A stretch of DNA of 64,000 bases from Pseudomonas extremorientalis (lineage in GTDB: Bacteria > Pseudomonadota > Gammaproteobacteria > Pseudomonadales > Pseudomonadaceae): assembly GCF_001870465.1 (NCBI RefSeq), contig NZ_MDGK01000055.1:186001-250000 (forward strand), written 5' to 3'. This document shows, one piece after another, positions 26,365 to 34,363 of the stretch (its first letter is position 1; the number at the start of each line of letters is the position of its first letter). Made by a program: the position numbers and the translations under genes. Below the pieces are notes generated by a model. The model had not been told where the DNA came from. It made no database searches and was given only the letters and a program-made list of their open reading frames with translations.

Positions 26365-27183
26365 ATGAAACGATCTGCTTTCTTTATCTCCGACGGCACC
26401 GGCATCACAGCCGAAACACTGGGCCAGAGCCTGCTCGCGCAGTTCGAAAACATTACCTTCGCCAAATTCACGCGGCCGTACATCGACAGCGTGGATAAAG
26501 CGCGGGCCATGGTACAACAAATCAATCTGGCGGCTGAAAAAGACGGTTTTCGGCCGATCATTTTCGACACCATCGTCAATCAAGACATCCGTGAGATTCT
26601 CGCAACGTCGAATGGTTTCATGATCGATATTTTCTCGACCTTCCTGGCGCCATTGGAGCAGGAGTTGAGCGAACACTCCTCGTATTCGGTCGGAAAGTCC
26701 CATTCCATTGGGCATAACTCCAACTACATGGAGCGTATCGAGGCGGTGAACTTCGCCCTCGACAACGACGACGGCGCCCGTACCCATTACTACGACAAGG
26801 CTGACCTGATCCTGGTGGGCGTGTCGCGCTGCGGCAAAACGCCCACCTGTCTGTACATGGCCATGCAATTCGGCATCCGTGCGGCCAACTACCCGCTGAC
26901 TGAAGACGACATGGAGCACCTGACGCTCCCGGCGGCCCTGCGCGCGCATTCGCACAAGCTGTTCGGGCTGACCATCGACCCGGACCGGCTGACGGCGATC
27001 CGCAATGAGCGCAAGCCCAACAGTCGCTATTCGAGCTATGCCCAGTGTGAGTTCGAAGTGCGCGAGGTAGAAAATCTGTTCCGTCGCGAGAATATTGCGC
27101 ACATCAATTCCACGCATTTCTCGGTGGAAGAGATTTCGGCGAAGATTCTGGTGGAGAAAGGCGTGGAGCGGCGCTTCAAATAA
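26365..27183 (+). CDS. ppsR: PEP synthase regulatory kinase/phosphorylase
   Basis: A 272-residue DUF299 protein that inactivates PEP synthase by ADP-dependent phosphorylation of a Thr near the catalytic His and reverses this by phosphorolysis. The family start FFISDGTGITAETLGQSL and the P-loop GVSRCGKTPTCLYMA are clear. The ATG at 26365 fits the family start; the frame opens upstream within the ppsA promoter region. The divergent layout with ppsA is conserved in proteobacteria. Confidence 0.95.
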   Translation: MKRSAFFISDGTGITAETLGQSLLAQFENITFAKFTRPYIDSVDKARAMVQQINLAAEKDGFRPIIFDTIVNQDIREILATSNGFMIDIFSTFLAPLEQELSEHSSYSVGKSHSIGHNSNYMERIEAVNFALDNDDGARTHYYDKADLILVGVSRCGKTPTCLYMAMQFGIRAANYPLTEDDMEHLTLPAALRAHSHKLFGLTIDPDRLTAIRNERKPNSRYSSYAQCEFEVREVENLFRRENIAHINSTHFSVEEISAKILVEKGVERRFK

Positions 27184-27205
27184 CGCCTTGAGACGCTGTT
27201 GCACC

Positions 27206-27225
27206 GTGGCGAGCGGGCTCGCCAC
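27206..27225. repeat. REP-like palindrome between ppsR and the MocR gene
   Basis: GTGGCGAGC-GG-GCTCGCCAC is a perfect 9-bp inverted repeat typical of a dispersed Pseudomonas REP class. It lies between two convergent genes and may also serve as transcript end. Confidence 0.7.
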
Positions 27226-27236
27226 AACAAACCCTG

Positions 27237-28661
27237 CTACAACTGGAAGCGTCCCCCGCCCTGCCCCAGCGCCGTGGCCAGCGCATCAAACCCCGCCCGC
27301 AATAACTGATCATCCCCAGACGTATTGCAGATACTCGCCCGGATAAACTGCGGCACCGCCGTCTGCCCTACGGCAAACGCCTCGGCGGTGGCGATCAGGT
27401 AATTGTTCTGCTTGAGCTCGGCCTCGATCTCCGACGCCCGCCACGGCTCCGGCACTTCTATCCAGAAGTGCGGACTGTTGAGGTGAGTGCGGTACTCCAG
27501 GCCCGTCAGCAGGTCGCGGACCAGGGCCTTGCGGCGGCTGATCTCGTTGATCTGCTGGCGCAGCAGGTATTCCGCCGTGCCGTTCTCGATCCACTGGGTC
27601 GCCAGCTCGAGGGTGACGGGGGTAGCCATCCAGCAGGTCGAACGCAGGGCCGCCGAAATACGGCTGACCAGCGCGGGCGGCGCATGCACATAGCCCACAC
27701 GCAGCCCGGCGGATACCGCCTTGCTCAGGCTGCTGATCAGAATCGTACGCTCAGGGGCGAAATGGCTGAGGGGCGGCGGCCGATCCTCCACCAGTACGCC
27801 GTGGGCTTCGTCCTCAAGAATCAGCAGATTGTGTTCGCGACAGACTTTGACCAACGCTTCGCGACGCGCCACCGAGAGCACAGCGGTGGTGGGGTTCTGG
27901 ATGGTCGGCGTGCAGTACAGCGCTGAAATCCGGTGATTACGACAGACTTCGTCCAGCGCGCTCGGCAGCACACCTTCCTCGTCCATCTCCAGCCCGATCA
28001 AGCGAATACCGAGCATGCGGGCGGCAGTGATCAGGCCGGGGTATGTGAGTTGCTCAGTCACGACGGTATCGCCGGCCCGTAACAGCGCCATCATCGAGCA
28101 GAGCAAGCCATGCTGGCCGCCGTTGACGCAGATCACCTGCTCGGGGATCGGATGAAAATCGCGCTGCACCAGCCATTGCGCCCCCGCTTCACGGTAGCGC
28201 GGCAAGCCGGCATCCGGTGTGTAGGCACTGATGTCCTGGAGGAACTTGGCGTTGGTCGACAGGGTTTGGAAGCTCTGGGCCAGGAAGACTGTCTCCTGCC
28301 CCGGGATATGCATATTCCGGCTCATGTCGAAGTATTGGCGCGGTTCTTCACTGAAGTTGCGAAAGCCTTCATCGCGCTGGCGCTCCATCCCACGCTTGCG
28401 CACGAACGTGCCGTCACCGACCCGCGCCACCACCAGCCCCAGGCGTTCCAGTTCGCCATAGGCGCGGCTGATGGTGCCGATCGTGACGCCAAGATTGTCG
28501 GAAAGCACCCGGTGGGGCGGCAGTTTTCTTCCTGGCTCAATCAAGCCTTCAAGGATGCCCCGTTCCATGACATCGGACAGGCGCTTGTACTTCACGCCCT
28601 GACCGTTGGACAACCCCTCACGCATAATTGACACCATGTCAATATTTGTTTTGACAGCCAT
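27237..28661 (-). CDS. MocR-type PLP-dependent regulator
   Basis: A 474-residue fusion. The N-terminal GntR winged helix (about 15-85: LIEPGRKLPPHRVLSDNLGV, TISRAYGELERLGLV) is joined to an aspartate-aminotransferase-like domain (about 115-460). The latter has QVICVNGGQHGLL, YCTPTIQNPTTAV and the PLP lysine region ISSLSKAVSAGLRVGYV. MocR proteins sense an amino acid, amine or PLP itself. The gene is divergent from the EamA transporter and the sulfur-carrier gene cluster, with 103 bases between, so it most likely controls that cluster. The start at 28661 is the first ATG; another in-frame ATG occurs 12 codons later (MREGLSN). Confidence 0.88.
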   Translation of the reverse strand: MAVKTNIDMVSIMREGLSNGQGVKYKRLSDVMERGILEGLIEPGRKLPPHRVLSDNLGVTIGTISRAYGELERLGLVVARVGDGTFVRKRGMERQRDEGFRNFSEEPRQYFDMSRNMHIPGQETVFLAQSFQTLSTNAKFLQDISAYTPDAGLPRYREAGAQWLVQRDFHPIPEQVICVNGGQHGLLCSMMALLRAGDTVVTEQLTYPGLITAARMLGIRLIGLEMDEEGVLPSALDEVCRNHRISALYCTPTIQNPTTAVLSVARREALVKVCREHNLLILEDEAHGVLVEDRPPPLSHFAPERTILISSLSKAVSAGLRVGYVHAPPALVSRISAALRSTCWMATPVTLELATQWIENGTAEYLLRQQINEISRRKALVRDLLTGLEYRTHLNSPHFWIEVPEPWRASEIEAELKQNNYLIATAEAFAVGQTAVPQFIRASICNTSGDDQLLRAGFDALATALGQGGGRFQL

Positions 28662-28689
28662 CTTTCGCCCTAATAGTGTGCTTTTACGG

Positions 28690-28740
28690 GTTCAATCGCC
28701 GAATTTTACAACTCATTACAAGCTCAATATAGAGTTCAAT
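28690..28740. promoter_or_regulatory. Repeated GTTCAAT boxes, possible MocR site
   Basis: The 103-base divergent region contains GTTCAAT (28690-28696), GCTCAAT (28722-28728) and GTTCAAT (28734-28740) in the same orientation. MocR regulators commonly bind direct repeats near the divergent promoter. The match is short and the call is tentative. Confidence 0.3.
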
Positions 28741-28764
28741 TCCGGCTCAGGGAAGCAATAAACG

Positions 28765-29715
28765 ATGCCAATGTCCGCCGTTCTCGAAAACACCGCCAAG
28801 ACCAAAACCCAAAAACAGTGGCTGGCCGGGCTGATCACCAGTGTGATGTTCCTGATCGTATGCCTGAGCTGGGGCACCACCTGGCTGGGCATCAAGATTG
28901 CCGTGGAGAGCGTGCCGCCGCTCACCTCCGCCGGCCTGCGCTTCCTCATCGCCTTCCCGCTGTTCCTGTGCTTTGCCATGGTGCGCCGCGAGCCGGTCCT
29001 GTTTCCCCGCGAGAGCCGCTGGTTCTTCGTGTTCGTGACCCTGTCCTACTTCAGCGTGCCCTACTACCTGCTCAACTACGGCGAGATGCATGTTTCGTCC
29101 GGCCTTACCGCACTGCTGTTCAGTTGCATGCCGGTGTTCATCCTGATTTTCTCCGCGCTGTTCCTGCGCGAACGCATCTACTTTTCCCAGGTGGTCGGCA
29201 TCGGTATCGGCTTCGGCAGCCTCTACATGATCATCAAGAGCCAGGGCCTGCACCTGGACCACGCCGAGTTCTTCGGGGTGCTGGCGATTCTGACCGCCGC
29301 GATCATGCATGCCTTGTGCTACGTCATCACCAAGCAGAAAGGCAGCGCCATCAGCGTAATCACCTACAACACGCTGCCCATCGGTATTGCCGGGCTGATG
29401 CTGTTCGTCGCCGGGCTGTGGTTTGAAGCGCCGACCTTCGAAGCCATCACCCTGCGGTCATGGGGTGCGCTGTTCTACCTGGGACTGGTGGCCTCGGTGG
29501 GTGGGTTCATCGTGTACTTCATGCTGCTCAAGCGCTTGAGCCCGATCATCCTGTCGTTCGTGTTCATCATCTTCCCGGTGTTCGCGGTGATCATCGGCGC
29601 CTGGTACGAAGGCGTGTCGATTTCCCGCGACCTGATGCTGTACTCGGCCATCCTGCTGGCCGGCTTTGCGATCACCAAGCTGCCGGTTGAAAAACTCCTG
29701 GCCAAGAAAAATTGA
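28765..29715 (+). CDS. EamA (DMT) family exporter
   Basis: A 316-residue inner-membrane protein with ten predicted helices forming two EamA repeats. Recognisable pieces are SWGTTWLGIKIAVES, SSGLTALLFSCMPVFILIFSALFLRERI and FVFIIFPVFAVIIGAW. E. coli EamA exports O-acetylserine and cysteine. Here the next gene starts 27 bases downstream and the cluster contains cysteine-synthase-like and serine-acetyltransferase-like enzymes, so export of their product is a natural inference. A second ATG at 28771 is also possible. Its first genes partner across the divergent promoter is the MocR regulator. Confidence 0.88.
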   Translation: MPMSAVLENTAKTKTQKQWLAGLITSVMFLIVCLSWGTTWLGIKIAVESVPPLTSAGLRFLIAFPLFLCFAMVRREPVLFPRESRWFFVFVTLSYFSVPYYLLNYGEMHVSSGLTALLFSCMPVFILIFSALFLRERIYFSQVVGIGIGFGSLYMIIKSQGLHLDHAEFFGVLAILTAAIMHALCYVITKQKGSAISVITYNTLPIGIAGLMLFVAGLWFEAPTFEAITLRSWGALFYLGLVASVGGFIVYFMLLKRLSPIILSFVFIIFPVFAVIIGAWYEGVSISRDLMLYSAILLAGFAITKLPVEKLLAKKN

Positions 29716-29741
29716 CCCTCCTACCACCATGCGAGAGAAAC

Positions 29742-31604
29742 ATGGACGTCCTCCGCCCCGAAGCCCTGGAACAGATCTACGCCCACGCCAGCCGCAGCTA
29801 CCCCGAGGAGTGCTGTGGTTTTGTCTTCGCCGACGGCAGCGTGTACCTGGGCAGCAATATCCAGAACGAGTTGCACAGCAAGAACCCCGAGATGTACCCG
29901 CGCAGCGCCGCCAATGGCTACACCTTCTCGGTGGCCGACACCCTGCTGCTGAGCAAGGCGTTTCGCAGCAACAACCCAGTGGTGGTGATCTACCACTCCC
30001 ACCCGGATGTCGGCGCCTATTTCAGCGACGAAGACGAGGACAAGGCGCTGTTCATGGGCGAACCGATCTACCCCGTCAGCTACCTGGTGGTGGACGTTCG
30101 CCAGGGCCAGTCCCTGGGTTCCAAGCTGTTTGCCTGGGATGGCAAACATTTCGCCCTTCAACCTTTCAACGACCTGCACACGGAGTTGTCCATGAACGCT
30201 GTCTCTTTCCCCGACATTCTGGTTCGCGTGGCCAAGCTGCCGGAATCGACCCTCGAGGGCGCCGGAACGACATTGCGCGAAGTCATTGAAAACCTCTGCA
30301 CCAGCCACCCGCAGTTGCGTGCGCACCTGTTCCACGAGAAGAACAACCAGCTCAAGGAACACTTTCTGTTTACCGCCGAGGAAGAACTGGTCGGCGCCGA
30401 CGATCCGCTTCCGGAAAAAGCCCGGATCGAAGTACTGCTCGCCACCTCGGGTGGTATGGATGTCGATGCCCTTAGCAATGAAGAAGTGCAACGCTACGTG
30501 CGCCATATCACCCTGCCCGGCGTCGGCCGCGAAGGCCAGTTGAACCTCAAGAAAGCCAAGGTGCTGATCATCGGCACCGGTGGCCTTGGCTCACCGATCA
30601 GCCTGTACCTGGCAGCAGCCGGCGTCGGCACCCTGGGGCTGGTGGACTTCGATGTGGTGGAAAGCAGCAACCTGCAACGCCAGATCGTGCATGGCAACAG
30701 CACCCTCGGCATGCCCAAGGTCGAGTCCGCCAAGCAACGTCTGCAAGACCTCAACCGCCATATCCAGATCAACGCCCACGACACCGCCCTGAACGCCGAT
30801 AACGCCCTGGAACTGGTGGGCGCCTATGACCTGGTGATCGACGGCACCGACAATTTCGACACCCGCTACCTGGTCAACGACGCCTGCGTGCAGTTGGGCA
30901 AGCCTTTGGTATACGGCGCCATCTACCGTTTCGACGGGCAGATCAGCGTACTCAACTATAAAGGTGGCCCCTGCTACCGCTGCCTGTTCCCCAGCGCGCC
31001 GCCCGCCGAACTGGCGCCCAATTGCAGCGCCGGTGGCGTGATCGGCGTGTTGCCCGGTGTGGTCGGGATGATCCAGGCCACCGAGGCCATCAAGCTGTTG
31101 ATCGGCATCGGTGAACCGCTGTCCGGCCGCTTGCTGCGCTTCGATGCGCTGGCAATGAAGTTCAGCGAGATCCGCTTCAAGCGGCGGGCCGACTGCCCGT
31201 GCTGCTCCGAACTGCGCCATAGCGAAAGCGTGGCGCCGGCTGTCTGTGCGGACGCTGTGCCCAGCCAGCCGTCCCTGGCCGAAGAGCGCTACATAAAGCC
31301 CCGTGTACTCAAGCAATTGCTCGAACACCCGCGCAGCGTCGATGTGTTGCTGGACGTGCGTGATGCCAGCGAACTGGAGGTGTGCAAATTGCCAGGTGTG
31401 GTGCATATCCCCCTGGCCGAACTGGACAATCAGCTCGACCGCCTCAGTCGGGACAATACCCACTACCTGATCTGCTACGCCGGCACCCGCGCCGAGCAAG
31501 CCGCCAGCACCTTGCTGGCGGCGGGTTTCGCCAATACCAAAGTCCTTCAGGGCGGCATGAAGCATTGGGTTCGCGACGTCGAACCTGACATGCCCTTGTA
31601 TTGA
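29742..31604 (+). CDS. JAMM - ubiquitin-like - E1 (MoeB/ThiF) - rhodanese fusion
   Basis: A 620-residue four-part protein. Residues 1-150 form a JAMM metallopeptidase (Glu in PEECCGF, H85-S-H87, S95, D98). Residues about 152-238 form a ThiS/MoaD-like ubiquitin fold ending in Gly-Gly (TSGG, 237-238). Residues about 240-490 form an E1-like adenylating domain: GTGGLG at 278-283, NLQRQ with Arg313, K326, D368-D370 region, C428, and CxxC pairs at 411/414 and 485/488. Residues about 515-620 form a rhodanese with active Cys578 in CYAGTRA. The E1 would adenylate a carrier Gly-Gly end, the rhodanese give sulfur, and the JAMM cleave carrier conjugates, as in mycobacterial Mec+/CysO/MoeZ. In-frame Met codons stand at both inner domain joints. 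Confidence 0.9.
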   Translation: MDVLRPEALEQIYAHASRSYPEECCGFVFADGSVYLGSNIQNELHSKNPEMYPRSAANGYTFSVADTLLLSKAFRSNNPVVVIYHSHPDVGAYFSDEDEDKALFMGEPIYPVSYLVVDVRQGQSLGSKLFAWDGKHFALQPFNDLHTELSMNAVSFPDILVRVAKLPESTLEGAGTTLREVIENLCTSHPQLRAHLFHEKNNQLKEHFLFTAEEELVGADDPLPEKARIEVLLATSGGMDVDALSNEEVQRYVRHITLPGVGREGQLNLKKAKVLIIGTGGLGSPISLYLAAAGVGTLGLVDFDVVESSNLQRQIVHGNSTLGMPKVESAKQRLQDLNRHIQINAHDTALNADNALELVGAYDLVIDGTDNFDTRYLVNDACVQLGKPLVYGAIYRFDGQISVLNYKGGPCYRCLFPSAPPAELAPNCSAGGVIGVLPGVVGMIQATEAIKLLIGIGEPLSGRLLRFDALAMKFSEIRFKRRADCPCCSELRHSESVAPAVCADAVPSQPSLAEERYIKPRVLKQLLEHPRSVDVLLDVRDASELEVCKLPGVVHIPLAELDNQLDRLSRDNTHYLICYAGTRAEQAASTLLAAGFANTKVLQGGMKHWVRDVEPDMPLY

Positions 31605-31616
31605 GCCGAGGACTGA

Positions 31617-32534
31617 ATGATGTTGCACAACTCCATTCTCGAGGTCATCGGCCAAACGCCGATCGTGCGCCTGGCGCAGTTCTCTGAAGACCTCGGCATC
31701 GAGGTCTATGCCAAGCTCGAATCCCTCAACCCGGGCGGCAGCCACAAGGCGCGCATCGCCCTGGGCATGATCCTCGACGCCGAACGCCGGGGCGTGCTGA
31801 TCCGTGACTCCGGGCAAACCATCATCGAGCCCAGCGGCGGCAATACCGGTATCGGCCTGGTCATGGCCGGCAATGTGCTGGGCTACAAGGTCGTGCTGGT
31901 GATCCCCGACAACTACAGCCCCGAAAAACAGAAGCTGCTGCGCCTGTACGGGGCCAAGGTGGTGCTGTCGGACAGCCGCCTGGGCAACAACTCCCATGGC
32001 GAAAAGTGCATGGAGCTGCAGTTGGAAAACCCCAGCTACGTGATGCTCAATCAGCAGCGCAACGGCGCCAACCCGCAGACCCATCGCGACACCACCGCAC
32101 CGGAAATCCTGCGTGCGTTCGGCGAGCGTCGCGCTGACTACTTTGTCAGCGGGATCGGCACAGGCGGGCATATCACAGGCATCGGCGAAACCCTCAAAGC
32201 CGCCTGGCCGGGGCTGCGTGTCATGGGGGTGGAACCGGAAGAATGCGACCTGCTGAAAAACCAGCATGCGCCGCACCATATCCAGGGCCTGTCGATCGGC
32301 CTGATCCCGAGCATCCTCAACCTGGACGTGATCGACGGCATGCTCAAGGTCTCGCGCCAGGACTGCATCGACATGATGAAACGCATCATGCGCACCGACG
32401 CCATCAGCCTGGGCTTGTCCTCGGCCGCCAACATGGTGGCTGTCGCCCAACTCGCCCCGGAACTGCCACCCGAAACGGTGGTGCTGACCATGGTCTACGA
32501 CAATGCCGACAGCTACCTGCCCAGTTTCGAATAA
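31617..32534 (+). CDS. Cysteine-synthase-like PLP enzyme (CysK/CysM family)
   Basis: A 305-residue fold-type II PLP enzyme. The PLP lysine is K44 in LNPGGSHKARIA, where ordinary CysK/CysM have SVKDR. The substrate loop reads EPSGGNTGIG (71-80) instead of the usual TSGNTG, and the phosphate-binding region is GIGTGGHITGIG. It would place a sulfur nucleophile on an activated serine; with the upstream fusion, the donor may be a carrier-protein thiocarboxylate as for M. tuberculosis CysM. The altered loops suggest a changed substrate. A GAGG ribosome site lies before ATG 31617, 12 bases after the fusion gene. Confidence 0.85.
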   Translation: MMLHNSILEVIGQTPIVRLAQFSEDLGIEVYAKLESLNPGGSHKARIALGMILDAERRGVLIRDSGQTIIEPSGGNTGIGLVMAGNVLGYKVVLVIPDNYSPEKQKLLRLYGAKVVLSDSRLGNNSHGEKCMELQLENPSYVMLNQQRNGANPQTHRDTTAPEILRAFGERRADYFVSGIGTGGHITGIGETLKAAWPGLRVMGVEPEECDLLKNQHAPHHIQGLSIGLIPSILNLDVIDGMLKVSRQDCIDMMKRIMRTDAISLGLSSAANMVAVAQLAPELPPETVVLTMVYDNADSYLPSFE

Positions 32535-32571
32535 GCGCTCTTCCAACCAATCAGACTAAGGGGGTGCCTCA

Positions 32572-33564
32572 ATGGGTGGCTTTATCGACATGCAACAGTT
32601 GCACGATGAGTTGCTGACTCACCTCATCAAGACCCTCACGCCGGCGCAGATGAAACAGCTGGAGCCGCATCTGGCGCCGCTGGTCCAGAATGCCGCCCAG
32701 GCGGTGGCCGAGGATTTGATCGCCTACGCCTACCGCGACCCGGCATCACGCGGGCGCGGTGAGCTGATCCTGGAGTCCTACGCGTCGTTCAAGGCGGTGC
32801 TGTATTACCGACTGGCGCACCTGGTGTGGCATTTCCCCGACCAGACCAACGGCGTCTTCTCCCGTATCGCCCTCAAGCTGAGCAACCAGGGCAAGGTGCT
32901 TTCCGGCGCCGAGATCCACCCGGCGGCGCGTATCGGTCGGCGCTTCGTACTGGACCACGGCTACGGCACCGTGATCGGTGAAACCTGCGAGATCGGCAAC
33001 GACTGCTACATCCTCTGCGGCGTGACCCTGGGCGCCCGCGGCATCGCCAACAACCCCGACGGCAAGCGCCATCCACGCCTGGGTAATAACGTCGAGGTCG
33101 GTTCCGGCGCCCGCGTGCTCGGCTATGTGTTGATCGGCGACAACGTGTTTATCAGCCCCTCCTGCGTGATCACCCAGGACGTGCCCGCCGGCACCAAGGT
33201 GAAGGTGGTGAACCAGATCCAACTGCAAAAAAACGACGAGTCGGACCACAGTAATTACCTCGGCGCCTTCGCCCTGGATGAGCGTCTGCACGTGGTCGGC
33301 GAGATCAATACCAGCCACAAGGTCACAGTGCTGGACGCCGACTTCCATCCCTTGCCCGGGCTGATGCTGGAGCCTACGGTGAAGGAACGTCACCACCTGC
33401 AATTTCGCCTGCATCGCATCGAATCGGGCAACCACCTGCCACGCCTGCCGCTGAACCTGAAGGTCTGCGGCCCGGAATTTGAAATCACCCTGCTTTCCCC
33501 GCCTGGCTTGAGTGCGATGGTGCGCTCCCTGTTGCAAGCCAGCCCATTGATCGTCGGAGGTTGA
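32572..33564 (+). CDS. Serine acetyltransferase-like protein with extra C-terminal domain
   Basis: A 330-residue protein. The N-terminal helical domain (about 1-105) and the left-handed beta-helix (about 110-215) are of CysE type: AEIHPAARIGRRFVLDHGYG with catalytic His129, VIGETCEIGNDC, and GKRHPRLGNNVEVGSGA with His167. It should acetylate serine (or a similar hydroxy-amino acid) to feed the PLP enzyme next to it. Residues about 225-330 form an additional domain not present in ordinary CysE and not recognised by me. The ribosome site is AAGGGGG. Its stop lies three bases before the AlaX start codon. Confidence 0.83.
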   Translation: MGGFIDMQQLHDELLTHLIKTLTPAQMKQLEPHLAPLVQNAAQAVAEDLIAYAYRDPASRGRGELILESYASFKAVLYYRLAHLVWHFPDQTNGVFSRIALKLSNQGKVLSGAEIHPAARIGRRFVLDHGYGTVIGETCEIGNDCYILCGVTLGARGIANNPDGKRHPRLGNNVEVGSGARVLGYVLIGDNVFISPSCVITQDVPAGTKVKVVNQIQLQKNDESDHSNYLGAFALDERLHVVGEINTSHKVTVLDADFHPLPGLMLEPTVKERHHLQFRLHRIESGNHLPRLPLNLKVCGPEFEITLLSPPGLSAMVRSLLQASPLIVGG

Positions 33565-33566
33565 AC

Positions 33567-34295
33567 ATGTCCGTGCACACCATGGAAACCCTGGCGCTGT
33601 TCGACAGCGCACCCTACCAGAACGCCTTCAGCGCCCGAGTGATTGCCGTCAGCGAACACGGCGTCGCCCTGGAGCACACGTTGTTCTACCCCACCGGGGG
33701 CGGGCAGCCAGGCGACACGGGGCACCTCACCCTGGCGGACGGTACGCGGGTCGAAGTGACCGGCACAGTGCGCGACCCGGTGCAGCGCTCGATCATCTGG
33801 CACCAGGTGGAACACTGCCCCGAACAATTGACCGCCGGGGTGCAGGTGGACGCTGGCCTCGACTGGGACCGGCGCTACCAGCACATGAAGATGCACACCT
33901 GCCTGCACCTGTTGTGCTCGATCATCGACGCGCCGGTCACAGGATGCAGCATCAGTGCAGACAAAGGCCGCCTGGACTTCGACCTGCCGGAAATGACCCT
34001 CGACAAAGACAGCATCACCCGCGACCTCAACGCGCTGATCGAGCAGGCCCACCCGGTGAAAACCCTGTCGATGCCAGCCACCGAGTACGCCACCCTGCTG
34101 CAGATCACCCGCACCCAGGCGGTGGCGCCACCGGTGGTCCAGGGGGCGGTGCGGGTGATTGAAATCGCCGGTATCGATATCCAACCGTGCGGCGGCACCC
34201 ATGTGCTCAACACCGAAGAAATCGGCCGGGTGTTCTGCGAGAAGATCGAGAAAAAGAGCAAACACAACCGCAGAGTCATACTGCGATTCGAGTGA
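33567..34295 (+). CDS. AlaX-type tRNA-editing protein
   Basis: A 242-residue protein homologous to the editing half of alanyl-tRNA synthetase. An N-terminal beta domain holds FYPTGGGQPGDTG (40-52). The zinc site is H110xxxH114 (MHTCLHLL) plus C208 and H212 in CGGTH. AlaX proteins remove wrongly attached serine or glycine from tRNA-Ala. The ATG at 33567 has a perfect GGAGG six bases before it and nearly abuts the acetyltransferase stop, so it belongs to the same operon. Its presence with amino-acid-making enzymes suggests protection of translation from the pathway product or from excess serine. Confidence 0.88.
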   Translation: MSVHTMETLALFDSAPYQNAFSARVIAVSEHGVALEHTLFYPTGGGQPGDTGHLTLADGTRVEVTGTVRDPVQRSIIWHQVEHCPEQLTAGVQVDAGLDWDRRYQHMKMHTCLHLLCSIIDAPVTGCSISADKGRLDFDLPEMTLDKDSITRDLNALIEQAHPVKTLSMPATEYATLLQITRTQAVAPPVVQGAVRVIEIAGIDIQPCGGTHVLNTEEIGRVFCEKIEKKSKHNRRVILRFE

Positions 34296-34307
34296 ACACG
34301 GTCAACT

Positions 34308-34326
34308 GTGGGAGGCCCCCTCCCAC
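34308..34326. repeat. Short REP palindrome after alaX
   Basis: GTGGGAGG-CCC-CCTCCCAC, a shortened copy of the GTGGGAGGGGGCTTG REP class, between the convergent alaX-like and prpD genes. Confidence 0.65.
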
Positions 34327-34363
34327 ATTCATTGGATTTGCACCGGTGAATACGCGGTGTCTG

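Noticed and set aside
28765..34295. Thioquinolobactin (qbs) siderophore cluster
   Set aside because: qbsC/D/E-like functions are present as a fusion, but no kynurenine, quinoline or siderophore receptor genes are found; instead amino-acid enzymes and AlaX are present.
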